This document shows, in pieces, positions 49,688-59,293 of a stretch of 64,000 nt of DNA; position 1 is the stretch's first letter; the number at the start of each line of letters is the position of its first letter. Source of the DNA: Calothrix sp. PCC 7507 (GTDB lineage Bacteria; Cyanobacteriota; Cyanobacteriia; Cyanobacteriales; Nostocaceae); NCBI RefSeq assembly GCF_000316575.1, contig NC_019682.1, forward strand, positions 186,001 to 250,000. Reading direction: 5' to 3'. The notes below the pieces were generated by a model. The model ran no database searches. It had not been told where the DNA came from and saw only the letters and a list, made by a program, of their open reading frames with translations. Position numbers and translations under genes: made by a program.

Positions 49688-51856
49688 ATGCTTTACCCGC
49701 AGCGTTTAACCCAATTCACCAAAGAACACGCAGATACTTTAGCGGCGTTGCTTTGTGGATTGTTATTATTTTTGGGTTGGTTGGCGTTACATCTTGGCGC
49801 TTTGGGATGGGCGTTACTGCTGTTACCTGCGGCTTATGTGATTGGTGGTTACGAAAGTGCGCGGGAGGGACTGACTACTCTAATTAAAGAAAAAGAACTG
49901 GATGTAGATTTGCTGATGATTGTGGCGGCTGTTGGTGCTGCTAGTTTGGGTTTATGGCGTGGCGAATATCATTTAATTATAGATGGGGCAATTTTGATTC
50001 TCATCTTTGCTATTAGTGGTGTACTGGAAGACTACGCGATGCAGCGCACTGAAAAAAGTATTCGCAGCTTGATGAGTCTGACACCGGATACAGCAATGGT
50101 TTTGCGTCAGGGAAGGGAGGAGATGCTAGCCATTAGCGAACTGCAAATAGGGGATGAAATTGTTGTCAAGCCAGGGGAGCTAATTCCTACTGATGGTGTC
50201 ATTGTGTCAGGTTACAGCACTATTAATCAAGCCGCGATCACAGGAGAATCTTTACCTGTAGAGAAGACGGTAGGTGCTGAAGTTTTTGCAGGTACGATTA
50301 ATGGTTATGGGGCGCTGAGGCTGAAAATTCACAAACCAGCCGCGAGTAGCTTAATTCAGCGGGTGATTCGCTTGGTGGAACAAGCACAAACAGAAGCACC
50401 GCCTTCGCAACAGTTTATTGAACGATTTGAGCGGGGATATGCACGGGTAATTGTAGTAGCGGGGATTTTGCTGGCTGTTTTACCGCCGTTTGTTTGGGGT
50501 TGGGATTGGGAAACGACGATTTATCGCGCTTTGACTTTTTTGGTGGTGGCTTCTCCCTGTGCGTTGATGGCTGCTATTATGCCGACACTGCTTTCGGGAA
50601 TTGCTAATGGTGCGAAACAGGGGATTTTATTTAAAAATGGTGCCCAGTTAGAGAAGATGGGCAAAGTTAGGGCGATCGCATTCGATAAAACTGGTACTCT
50701 GACAACGGGACAGGTAGAAGTTTGTCGAGTCATTGCTCATGGTGAATACTCGCAAGATGATGTATTAAAAGCAGCAGCATCTCTAGAATCTAGTTCTGAA
50801 CACCCCATTGGTAAGGCAATTGTCCAAGCAGCTACTGATGTGGATTGGGTACATGGGGTTGAAGTGCAAGCTATCCCTGGTAAGGGAATTGTGGGGATTG
50901 CTGAAGACCAAAAGGTGATTGTGGGCAATGGGGCTTTTGTACAGGAGTATGTTGGAGAGTTACCGCCAGATTTGCAGGAATTGGCGCAGTCTTTGGAGAT
51001 GGAGGGGAAGACTGTTGTTTGGGTAGCAGCCGAGAGATGCGATGAAATTTATGCATTGAAATCTAAGACGTTGCATATTTATGGGGTAAATGCCTCACGC
51101 AGAGGAGGACACTTGCGTGCGGGGGTTCCCCCCGTTGAGCAAAGTGTCCGTCGCGCAAAGGCGCAAAGGAAATTACATAAAATTGTCGCCTCCTCATCCT
51201 CTGCCTTGCATATTTATGGGGTGAATGCCTCACGCAGAGGCGCAAAGGCGCAAAGGAAATTACATAAAATTGTCGCCCCCTTGTCTCCTGCCTCTTATCA
51301 AATAATGGGTATAATCGCTATTGCTGATACGGTACGATCTGAGGCGGTGGCGATGATTCAGCGGTTGCGGCAGATGGGAGTTGAGGAAATCGTGATGATT
51401 ACTGGCGATAATCAAAGAACTGCTGATAGTGTTGCTAGGACGGTGGGGATTAAGCAGGTATATGCAGAACTTTTGCCAGAGGATAAGCTGGGTGTGATTC
51501 GCAGTTTGCAGCAAAAGTATCAAACTGTGGCAATGGTGGGTGATGGGATTAATGATGCACCTGCTTTAGCACAAGCATCTGTAGGGATTGCAATGGGAAT
51601 CGCTGGTAGTGATGTGGCTTTGGAAACCGCAGATATAGTATTGATGGCAGATAGATTAGAAAAAATTGCTGTGGCGATACAATTAGGGAGGCGATCGCAC
51701 TCTATAGTCAAACAAAATATTGTCGTCGCTTTGGGTTTTATTATCTTGCTGTTGATGGGTAATTTCTTGGGAAATGTTAACTTACCCCTTGGTGTGATTG
51801 GTCATGAAGGCTCAACAGTGTTGGTGACTCTCAGTGGTCTAAGATTGCTGAAATAA
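49688..51856 (+). CDS. coaT: CoaT-type cobalt-exporting P-type ATPase (PIB-4) with in-frame repeat insertion
   Basis: The 722-residue pump has no N-terminal metal-binding domain, six or so membrane helices, the TGES actuator loop, the PIB-4 metal motif Ser-Pro-Cys (about 289-291), the phosphorylated Asp333 in DKTGTLTTG, SSEHPIGKAIV, VGDGINDAPA near 616 and the C-terminal HEGST motif at 706-710. These mark the cobalt/zinc CoaT group. The family is normally about 640 residues. Here 85-90 residues of repeat-encoded sequence (about 449-536) are inserted between the nucleotide-binding and phosphorylation parts without breaking the frame. Whether the pump still works is open. Expression is expected to be cobalt-induced through CoaR. 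Confidence 0.9.
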   Translation: MLYPQRLTQFTKEHADTLAALLCGLLLFLGWLALHLGALGWALLLLPAAYVIGGYESAREGLTTLIKEKELDVDLLMIVAAVGAASLGLWRGEYHLIIDGAILILIFAISGVLEDYAMQRTEKSIRSLMSLTPDTAMVLRQGREEMLAISELQIGDEIVVKPGELIPTDGVIVSGYSTINQAAITGESLPVEKTVGAEVFAGTINGYGALRLKIHKPAASSLIQRVIRLVEQAQTEAPPSQQFIERFERGYARVIVVAGILLAVLPPFVWGWDWETTIYRALTFLVVASPCALMAAIMPTLLSGIANGAKQGILFKNGAQLEKMGKVRAIAFDKTGTLTTGQVEVCRVIAHGEYSQDDVLKAAASLESSSEHPIGKAIVQAATDVDWVHGVEVQAIPGKGIVGIAEDQKVIVGNGAFVQEYVGELPPDLQELAQSLEMEGKTVVWVAAERCDEIYALKSKTLHIYGVNASRRGGHLRAGVPPVEQSVRRAKAQRKLHKIVASSSSALHIYGVNASRRGAKAQRKLHKIVAPLSPASYQIMGIIAIADTVRSEAVAMIQRLRQMGVEEIVMITGDNQRTADSVARTVGIKQVYAELLPEDKLGVIRSLQQKYQTVAMVGDGINDAPALAQASVGIAMGIAGSDVALETADIVLMADRLEKIAVAIQLGRRSHSIVKQNIVVALGFIILLLMGNFLGNVNLPLGVIGHEGSTVLVTLSGLRLLK
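51033..51297. mobile_element. nested repeat insertion inside coaT
   Basis: Two copies of a 72-base unit (51071-51105 plus 51153-51189, and 51206-51277) start TTGCATATTTATGGGGT and end AAATTGTCGCC-like, with CGCAGAGG and CGCAAAGG blocks. The first copy is itself split by a 47-base hairpin element whose GGACACTT and AAGTGTCC arms flank a GGGGGTTCCCCC stem. The whole insert has no stop in the coaT frame. Such CGCAAAGG repeats are otherwise intergenic in Nostocales. Confidence 0.8.
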
Positions 51857-51979
51857 GCTAGTACAAAAAGGATGAAGTATGAAGTATATACTGTAAGCTT
51901 TTTGTTGTTTTAGAATGGTAGCTTTATTTCCGCTGTGCTAGGCTATTTTTGTCATTTGTCATTTGTCGTTTGTCGTTTG

Positions 51980-52118
51980 TAAAGGCCAAAGTTTGCGTCG
52001 TTACGACCGAAGTTTGTGTCGTTACGACCGAAGTTTGTGTCGTTACGACCAAAGTTTGTGTCGTTACGACCGAAGTTTGTGTCGTTACGGCCAAAGTTTG
52101 TGTCGTTACGGCCGCAAG
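51980..52118. repeat. 21-base tandem repeat array with TCGTTACGA core
   Basis: Six or seven 21-base units of AAGTTTGTGTCGTTACGACCG follow the coaT gene. The core TCGTTACGA is nearly palindromic, and later copies read TCGTTACGGCC. The unit length equals that of the array at 18808-19035, although the sequence differs. The remainder of the 504-base gap (51857-52360) has GTCATTTGTCGTTTGTC repeats, a GAGCGGAGTCGAAGG motif (about 52159-52177) and CCCATTCCCAATT heptamers just before the kinase start. Confidence 0.9.
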
Positions 52119-52360
52119 TTGATTTGTTATATCAAGTCTCGATAAGCTGACACACCCGCCCTGAGCGGAGTCGAAGGGCTAATAGGCAAAGTTTACTCAA
52201 GTAAACTGAGGATTAAGTGAGAATTTTAGTAATCTTTAGATTACTTTTACTATGAGACTCAGAATTCATTCTGAGGCGGGATATGGGTTTTACGTTTGAC
52301 ACCAATACTCCCCATTCCCAATTCCCAATTCCCCATTCCCAATTTCTTAAGGATTAGGCT

Positions 52361-55300
52361 ATGACAACCGAACAGTTAACCAGAGATAGCGATAATCTAG
52401 ATTTAAGACAGTTACTAACAACCCTGACTGCCGTTAAACATGGTGACTTTTCTGTTCGGATGCCCATAGACCAAACTGGTGTAGCAGGGAAAATTGCTGA
52501 TACTCTCAACGCTATTATTGACCAGAATCAGCAGATGGCAGTGGAGTTACAGCGGATTGGTAATGTTGTCGGGAAAGAGGGAAAAATCACTGAACGGGCA
52601 ACTCTCGGACATGTTCGCGGTTCATGGTCAGATTGTGTGAATTCTGTCAATACTCTAATTACAGATTTAGTTCAACCAACATCGGAAACTACTCGTGTGA
52701 TTCGGGCTGTAGCTAATGGCGACCTTTCCCAAACCATCGCCCCAGAAATTGAAGGCAGACCGCTACAAGGAGAGTTTCTCCAAACTGCTAATATTGTTAA
52801 CACGATGGTAGATCGGCTGGGTTCCTTTGCCTCGGAAGTAACGCGGGTAGCCCGTGAGGTGGGAACGGAAGGGAAGTTAGGTGTGCAAGCTGAAGTCTTA
52901 GGAGTTGCAGGTACTTGGAAAGATTTGACTGATAACGTCAACTTGATGGCGGGGAATCTCACCGGACAAGTGCGGAATATTGCGGAAGTAGCGACAGCGA
53001 TCGCAAACGGTGATTTATCGAAGAAAATTACCGTAGATGTCAAAGGCGAAATTCTGGAGTTGAAAAATACCGTCAACACAATGGTAGATCAACTCAATTC
53101 CTTTGCCTCGGAAGTGACGCGGGTGGCGCGTGAGGTAGGAACAGAAGGGAAATTAGGCGTACAAGCAGAAGTTCGGGGTGTGGCGGGGACTTGGAAGGAT
53201 TTGACTGATAACGTCAACTTGATGGCGGGGAATTTGACAGCCCAGGTGCGGAATATTGCGGAAGTGACAACGGCGGTGGCGAATGGCGACCTTTCTAAGA
53301 AAATTACTGTTGATGTGAAGGGCGAAATTCTGGAGTTGAAAAACACCGTTAACATCATGGTAGATCAACTCAACTCTTTTGCATCAGAAGTCACAAGGGT
53401 GGCGCGGGAAGTTGGCGCAGAAGGTAAACTAGGCGGTCAAGCGGAAGTCCGAGACGTGGCGGGGACTTGGAAGGATTTGACTGACAGTGTGAATTTTATG
53501 GCGGGAAGTTTAACAGCGCAGGTACGGAATATTGCGGAAGTGACCACGGCTGTAGCAAATGGCGACTTGTCTAAGAAAATTACTGTTGATGTGAAAGGTG
53601 AAATTCTGGAGTTGAAAAACACCATCAACACAATGGTGGATCAACTTAATTCCTTTGCATCAGAAGTTACCAGAGTTGCCCGTGAGGTGGGGACTGAAGG
53701 AAAATTAGGCGTACAAGCGGAAGTCCGAGGGGTGGCGGGGACTTGGAAAGATTTGACCGACAACGTCAACTTGATGGCGGGTAATCTCACCGGACAGGTG
53801 CGAAATATTGCGGAAGTGACAACGGCGGTGGCGAATGGCGACCTGTCTAAGAAGATTACTGTCAATGTGAAGGGCGAAATTCTGGAGTTGAAAAACACCG
53901 TTAATATTATGGTGGATCAACTCAATTCTTTTGCAAGTGAAGTAACGAGAGTGGCGCGGGAAGTGGGCGCAGAAGGTAAGTTAGGCGGACAAGCAGAAGT
54001 TAAGGGAGTGGCTGGAACTTGGAAGGATTTAACTGACAGTGTGAACTTCATGGCGGGAAGCTTGACAGCCCAGGTGCGGAACATTGCGGAAGTGACAACG
54101 GCGGTGGCGACTGGCGACTTGTCGAAGAAAATTACTGTTGATGTCAAAGGCGAAATTCAGGAACTGAAAAACACCATCAACACGATGGTGGATCAACTCA
54201 ACTCCTTTGCAAGTGAAGTGACAAGGGTAGCTAGGGAGGTGGGGAGTGAAGGGAAGTTAGGTGTCCAAGCCGAAGTCCGGGGGGTGGCGGGGACTTGGAA
54301 GGATTTGACTGATAGTGTGAACTTCATGGCGGGAAGTTTGACAGCCCAGGTGCGGAACATTGCGGAAGTGACAACGGCGGTGGCGACTGGGGACTTGTCG
54401 AAGAAAATTACTGTCGATGTGAAAGGGGAAATTTTGGAGTTGAAAAACACTATTAATACAATGGTGGATCAACTGAGTTCCTTTGCATCGGAAGTGACAA
54501 GAGTTGCTAGGGAAGTGGGAACAGAAGGGAAGTTAGGTGTGCAAGCGGATGTCAAAGACGTGGCGGGGACTTGGAAGGATTTGACCGACAGTGTGAATTT
54601 CATGGCGGGAAGTTTGACAGCCCAAGTACGGAATATTGCCGAAGTCACAACAGCGATCGCTAATGGCGACCTTTCTAAGAAAATTACAGTAGGGGTGAAA
54701 GGCGAAATTCTGGAGTTGAAAAACACCATCAATATTATGGTGGATCAACTCAACTCTTTTGCTAGTGAAGTTACCAGGGTTGCGAGGGAAGTGGGGAGTG
54801 AGGGTAAGCTGGGTGTGCAAGCAGATGTGCGCGGTGTGGCTGGAACTTGGAAAGATTTGACTGACAGTGTGAACTTCATGGCGGGAAGTTTGACAGCCCA
54901 GGTGCGGAATATTGCTGCTGTCACCACCGCTGTAGCAAATGGCGACCTCTCCAAGAAAATATCAGTGGATGTGAAAGGGGAAATTTTGGAGTTGAAAAAC
55001 ACCGTCAATACAATGGTGGATCAACTCAACTCCTTTGCAAGTGAAGTCACCAGGGTGGCGAGGGAGGTGGGAACTGAGGGTAAATTAGGTGTACAAGCAG
55101 AAGTCAAGGGAGTGGCTGGGACTTGGAAAGATTTGACCGACAGCGTAAATTTCATGGCGGGTAGCTTGACAGCCCAGGTGCGGAATATTGCGGAAGTCAC
55201 CACCGCTGTAGCAAATGGCGACCTCTCGAAGAAAATCACCGTCGATGTCAAAGGCGAAATTCTCGAACTCAAAAACACCATCAACACAATGGTGGATCAA

Positions 55301-58300
55301 CTTAACTCTTTTGCATCAGAAGTCACCAGGGTGGCGCGAGAGGTGGGAACAGAAGGTAAACTCGGCGCGCAAGCTTATGTCAGAGGTGTGGGCGGTACTT
55401 GGAAAGACTTGACTGACAACGTCAACTTGATGGCGGGTAATTTGACAGCCCAGGTGCGAAATATTGCGGAAGTCACCAAAGCAGTGGCGAATGGCGACCT
55501 TTCCAAGAAAATCACCGTCGATGTCAAAGGCGAAATTCTGGATTTGAAGAACACCATCAACACAATGGTGGATCAACTGAGTTCCTTTGCATCAGAAGTA
55601 ACGCGGGTGGCGCGAGAGGTGGGAACGGAAGGAAAGTTAGGCGGACAAGCTTTAGTGCAGGGTGTGGCTGGAACTTGGAAGGATTTGACTGATAATGTGA
55701 ACTCAATGGCGGGTAACTTAACTGCACAGGTACGCGGTATTGCCAAAGTCGTGACAGCGGTGGCGAATGGCGATTTGAAACGCAAACTGATGTTAGATGC
55801 TAAAGGAGAAATTGAAACCCTAGCAGAAACCATCAACGAGATGATTGACACCCTCGCAACATTTGCCAATCAGGTGACTACAGTCGCGAGGGAAGTAGGA
55901 ATCGAAGGGAAGTTAGGCGGACAAGCTAAAGTCCCTGGGGCGGCGGGGACATGGCGAGATTTGACGGATAATGTGAATGAACTCGCTGCTACCCTGACTA
56001 CACAGTTGCGGGCGATCGCCGACGTGGCGACAGCTGTAACTAAAGGTGATTTAACCCGTTCCATTGCGGTTGAAACCCTAGGGGAAGTAGCCATCCTCAA
56101 AGACAATATCAACCAAATGATCGCCAACCTCCGGGAGACAACCCAGAAGAATACCGAACAGGATTGGTTGAAAACTAATCTGGCTAAGTTTACTCGGATG
56201 CTGCAAGGACAGCGAGATTTAGAAACCGTATCTAAACTGATTCTCTCAGAACTCGCACCCTTAGTAGGAGCGCAACACGGTGTATTCTACTTGATGGAAG
56301 GTGTAGAAAGTACAGCATATTTGAAGTTGATCAGTACTTACGCTTACCGTGAACGCCGACATTTAGCTAGTCGCTTCTACTTGGGTGAAGGTTTAGTAGG
56401 ACAATGTGCTTTAGAAAAAGAACGGATTTTGCTCACGGAAGTACCCAATGATTACGTCAAAATTACCTCCGGTTTAGGAGAAGCGACTCCACTCAACGCT
56501 GTGGTTTTACCCGTCCTATTTGAAGGACAGGTGACAGCGGTAGTTGAATTGGCTTCATTCCGCCGCTTTAGCGAGATTCACTTGACATTCTTCGATCAAC
56601 TTACCGAAAGTATAGCGATCGTCCTCAATACGATCGCCGCTTCCATGCGAACTGAAGAATTACTCAAGCAGTCGCAATCCCTAGCTGAAGAACTGCAAAC
56701 CCAGCAAAACGAACTCAGAGAAACCAACAAGCGCCTCGAACAACAAGCCCAATCACTCAAAACCTCAGAAGACTTACTCAAAGGACAGCAAGAAGAATTA
56801 CAACAAACCAACGCCGAATTAGAAGAAAAAGCCGAGTTGTTAGCCCTACAAAAGAAAGAAGTTGAGCGCAAAAACCGCGAGATTGAACAAGCTAGACGTT
56901 CTTTAGAAGAAAAAGCCGAACAACTAGCACTGTCATCAAAATATAAATCAGAGTTTCTCGCCAATATGTCCCACGAACTGCGGACACCACTAAACAGCTT
57001 GTTAATTTTAGCTAGGCTGTTGGCAGATAATGTCGAGAGCAATTTGACTAGTAAGCAAGTAGAATACAGCCAAACGATTTACTCAGCAGGTACTGACTTG
57101 TTGGCACTGATTAATGACATCCTCGATCTAGCCAAGATTGAATCGGGAACTATGTCAATTGACATGACCCAAATGCCATTGTCAGAGTTAAGTGAACAAA
57201 TTGAACGCACCTTTCAACACACAGCCAACAACAAAAGACTTACCTTTACAGTAGAATTGGCACCTGAATTGCCCAGAACTATTTATACTGATGCCAAACG
57301 CCTACAACAAGTATTGAAAAACCTGCTCTCTAACGCATTTAAATTTACAGAAAGTGGAGAGGTAGCCTTACGAATTGAGGTCGCACAACAGGGATGGAGC
57401 TTCAATAATAAAAGCTTAAATCGTGCCCAGACTGTAATTGCCTTCTCTGTGAGGGATACAGGGATCGGTATTGCCCCTGAAAAGCAAAAAGTGATTTTTG
57501 AAGCGTTTCAGCAAGCTGATGGCACTACTAGCCGCAAATACGGCGGTACAGGTTTGGGTTTATCCATTAGCCGCGAAATTGCCCACCTCTTCGGCGGTGA
57601 AATTAAACTCGTTAGTCAGATTGGTCAGGGAAGCACATTTACGTTCTATTTACCACAATTTAGTATTGATTCAACATCAAGACCACTCACTACTCCTAAC
57701 CCAGCACTCCACACTCCGCACTCCACACTCCGCACTCCACACTCAGCACTCAGCACTCAGCACGGGCTAAACGCCCCGCTACCGCTAACAGCACTCATAG
57801 AAGACGATCGCACTTCCATTGTTGATGATGATCACGTACTGCTAATTGTAGAAGATGATATTCACTTTGCCCGGATTTTGCTTGATATCGCCCGCCAGCA
57901 AGGATTCAAGGTGATAGCTGCCCAAAATGGTAGCGTAGGTTTAAGGCTAGCACAACAATATCAACCCACAGCGGTGTTGCTAGATATCCGTTTACCAGAA
58001 ATGGACGGTTGGACGGTGTTAGACCGCCTGAAACATGACCCCAATACGCGACACATCCCCGTACACATCATGACAGTTGAGGAAGGGAGACAGCGCAGTT
58101 TGCAATTGGGAGCGATCGCATATTTGCAAAAACCCGTCACTAGCGAGTCAATCTCTGATGCATTGACTAAAATTAAAGATTTTGTTGAGCGTCGCGTCAG
58201 GAGTTTGCTAGTAGTTGAAGATAACGAAATTCAACGTCATAGTATTGTCGAGTTAATTGGTAACAGTGATGTCGTTACTACCGCTGTCAGCACTGGCGCA

Positions 58301-59002
58301 GAAGCAATAGCAGCCATCCGCTCTCAGCCTTTTGATTGTCTGGTTCTCGATTTAGGCTTACCCGATATGTCTGGGTTTGAGCTGATTGAGCAGATTAAAC
58401 AAGAACCAAATGGTGTAGCATTGCCAATTATCGTCTACACTGGGCTGGAAGTTTCCCCAGAGCAAGAAACTGAACTCAGACGGATAGCAGAGACAATTAT
58501 CATTAAAGATGTGCGATCGCCCGAACGTCTCTTCGATGAAACAGCATTATTCCTGCACCGCGTCCAAGCAAACTTACCCGAATCCCAGCGCCAACTCCTA
58601 GAACGACTACAATTAATAGACAACTCACTCACCAACAAAAAAGTCTTAATCGTAGACGACGATATCCGTAACATCTTCGCTCTTACTAGTATGCTAGAGC
58701 GCTATCAAATGCAGATTTTATATGCTGAAAACGGCAGGGATGGTATTAACATATTAGAGAACACGCCAGATATTGATGTGGTTTTAATGGACGTAATGAT
58801 GCCAGAAATGGATGGTTACGACACCACACGTTTGATCCGTCAAAACGAGCGATTTAAAACCTTGCCAATAATTGCACTCACCGCTAAAGCCATGCAAGGC
58901 GATCGCGAAAAATGCATGGAATCAGGCGCATCAGATTACATCACCAAACCAGTAGATATTGAACAATTACTCTCACTGTTGCGTGTTTGGTTCAGTAGGT
59001 GA
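52361..59002 (+). CDS. giant multi-HAMP hybrid histidine kinase with GAF and three receiver domains
   Basis: The 2213-residue soluble protein starts with a divergent HAMP-like segment (1-148), followed by twelve 92-residue repeats (149-1252), each with [19 protein letters not shown] and [18 protein letters not shown] blocks typical of poly-HAMP group III hybrid kinases. It then has a GAF domain (about 1290-1430), a coiled coil, HisKA with His1538 ([13 protein letters not shown]), an ATPase domain, and receivers with Asp1875, Asp1997 and Asp2144. No membrane segment is present, so it senses an internal signal, possibly osmotic or redox as in Nik1-type kinases. The repeats are nearly identical as DNA. 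A hybrid kinase gene follows on the same strand. Confidence 0.93.
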   Translation: MTTEQLTRDSDNLDLRQLLTTLTAVKHGDFSVRMPIDQTGVAGKIADTLNAIIDQNQQMAVELQRIGNVVGKEGKITERATLGHVRGSWSDCVNSVNTLITDLVQPTSETTRVIRAVANGDLSQTIAPEIEGRPLQGEFLQTANIVNTMVDRLGSFASEVTRVAREVGTEGKLGVQAEVLGVAGTWKDLTDNVNLMAGNLTGQVRNIAEVATAIANGDLSKKITVDVKGEILELKNTVNTMVDQLNSFASEVTRVAREVGTEGKLGVQAEVRGVAGTWKDLTDNVNLMAGNLTAQVRNIAEVTTAVANGDLSKKITVDVKGEILELKNTVNIMVDQLNSFASEVTRVAREVGAEGKLGGQAEVRDVAGTWKDLTDSVNFMAGSLTAQVRNIAEVTTAVANGDLSKKITVDVKGEILELKNTINTMVDQLNSFASEVTRVAREVGTEGKLGVQAEVRGVAGTWKDLTDNVNLMAGNLTGQVRNIAEVTTAVANGDLSKKITVNVKGEILELKNTVNIMVDQLNSFASEVTRVAREVGAEGKLGGQAEVKGVAGTWKDLTDSVNFMAGSLTAQVRNIAEVTTAVATGDLSKKITVDVKGEIQELKNTINTMVDQLNSFASEVTRVAREVGSEGKLGVQAEVRGVAGTWKDLTDSVNFMAGSLTAQVRNIAEVTTAVATGDLSKKITVDVKGEILELKNTINTMVDQLSSFASEVTRVAREVGTEGKLGVQADVKDVAGTWKDLTDSVNFMAGSLTAQVRNIAEVTTAIANGDLSKKITVGVKGEILELKNTINIMVDQLNSFASEVTRVAREVGSEGKLGVQADVRGVAGTWKDLTDSVNFMAGSLTAQVRNIAAVTTAVANGDLSKKISVDVKGEILELKNTVNTMVDQLNSFASEVTRVAREVGTEGKLGVQAEVKGVAGTWKDLTDSVNFMAGSLTAQVRNIAEVTTAVANGDLSKKITVDVKGEILELKNTINTMVDQLNSFASEVTRVAREVGTEGKLGAQAYVRGVGGTWKDLTDNVNLMAGNLTAQVRNIAEVTKAVANGDLSKKITVDVKGEILDLKNTINTMVDQLSSFASEVTRVAREVGTEGKLGGQALVQGVAGTWKDLTDNVNSMAGNLTAQVRGIAKVVTAVANGDLKRKLMLDAKGEIETLAETINEMIDTLATFANQVTTVAREVGIEGKLGGQAKVPGAAGTWRDLTDNVNELAATLTTQLRAIADVATAVTKGDLTRSIAVETLGEVAILKDNINQMIANLRETTQKNTEQDWLKTNLAKFTRMLQGQRDLETVSKLILSELAPLVGAQHGVFYLMEGVESTAYLKLISTYAYRERRHLASRFYLGEGLVGQCALEKERILLTEVPNDYVKITSGLGEATPLNAVVLPVLFEGQVTAVVELASFRRFSEIHLTFFDQLTESIAIVLNTIAASMRTEELLKQSQSLAEELQTQQNELRETNKRLEQQAQSLKTSEDLLKGQQEELQQTNAELEEKAELLALQKKEVERKNREIEQARRSLEEKAEQLALSSKYKSEFLANMSHELRTPLNSLLILARLLADNVESNLTSKQVEYSQTIYSAGTDLLALINDILDLAKIESGTMSIDMTQMPLSELSEQIERTFQHTANNKRLTFTVELAPELPRTIYTDAKRLQQVLKNLLSNAFKFTESGEVALRIEVAQQGWSFNNKSLNRAQTVIAFSVRDTGIGIAPEKQKVIFEAFQQADGTTSRKYGGTGLGLSISREIAHLFGGEIKLVSQIGQGSTFTFYLPQFSIDSTSRPLTTPNPALHTPHSTLRTPHSALSTQHGLNAPLPLTALIEDDRTSIVDDDHVLLIVEDDIHFARILLDIARQQGFKVIAAQNGSVGLRLAQQYQPTAVLLDIRLPEMDGWTVLDRLKHDPNTRHIPVHIMTVEEGRQRSLQLGAIAYLQKPVTSESISDALTKIKDFVERRVRSLLVVEDNEIQRHSIVELIGNSDVVTTAVSTGAEAIAAIRSQPFDCLVLDLGLPDMSGFELIEQIKQEPNGVALPIIVYTGLEVSPEQETELRRIAETIIIKDVRSPERLFDETALFLHRVQANLPESQRQLLERLQLIDNSLTNKKVLIVDDDIRNIFALTSMLERYQMQILYAENGRDGINILENTPDIDVVLMDVMMPEMDGYDTTRLIRQNERFKTLPIIALTAKAMQGDREKCMESGASDYITKPVDIEQLLSLLRVWFSR
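52805..56117. repeat. twelve 276-base repeats within the kinase gene
   Basis: Successive units begin at ATGGT(A/G)GATCAACT every 276 bases. Many inner units differ at only a few percent of positions, mostly silent, while the last two (from about 55565) are clearly diverged. This pattern fits recent unequal crossing-over or gene conversion in the centre of the array. Copy number may vary between strains and is hard to assemble. Confidence 0.92.
57690..57800. repeat. repeat-derived linker inside the giant kinase gene
   Basis: Between the ATPase domain and the first receiver the gene reads through CACTCCACACTCCGCACTCC-type short repeats and then GGGCTAAACGCCCCGC followed by TACCGCTAACAGCAC. The last part also occurs, inverted, at about 47637-47661 near the CoaR relic. 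The encoded [19 protein letters not shown] linker is low-complexity, and the frame is kept. Confidence 0.8.
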
Positions 59003-59293
59003 TTTGGCAGGAGTCAAGGGTCAAGAGTTAATAGTTGCTTTCTCCTAATACCTATTGCCTATTGCCTATTGCCTATTCCCTATTCCCAATGCCCCATGCC
59101 CAAAATATCTAACTTTAGATAGTTGCAACAATATATGTCAATTAAAAAGTCTAACTTAAGATAGTTACAATGCTGCATACTAAAGCTAGAAAGTTGTTAA
59201 CGAAATATCAACAGTTATCAGCTTGTTCACTGATAACTGATACTTCGGCTGCGCTCAGTACAAGTAACTGTTCACTGATAACTGAATTCCCCT
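59003..59293. repeat. repeat-rich gap between the two kinase genes
   Basis: No gene is present. The gap holds CCTATTG/CCTATTC heptamers (59041-59100), a direct repeat of CTAACTT(T/A)AGATAGTTRCAA (59110 and 59150) and AACTGATAAC units around a CTTCGGCTGCGCTCAG motif (59217-59285). The spacing suggests that the second kinase has its own promoter. Confidence 0.75.

Noticed and set aside
51963-52145. 60-codon frame with CRYDRSL repeats
   Set aside because: It is an artefact of the 21-base TCGTTACGA array.
52672-56127. Series of minus-strand frames of about 85 codons opposite the HAMP repeats
   Set aside because: They repeat with the 276-base unit and mirror the codon structure of the sense gene; none has a distinct start site.
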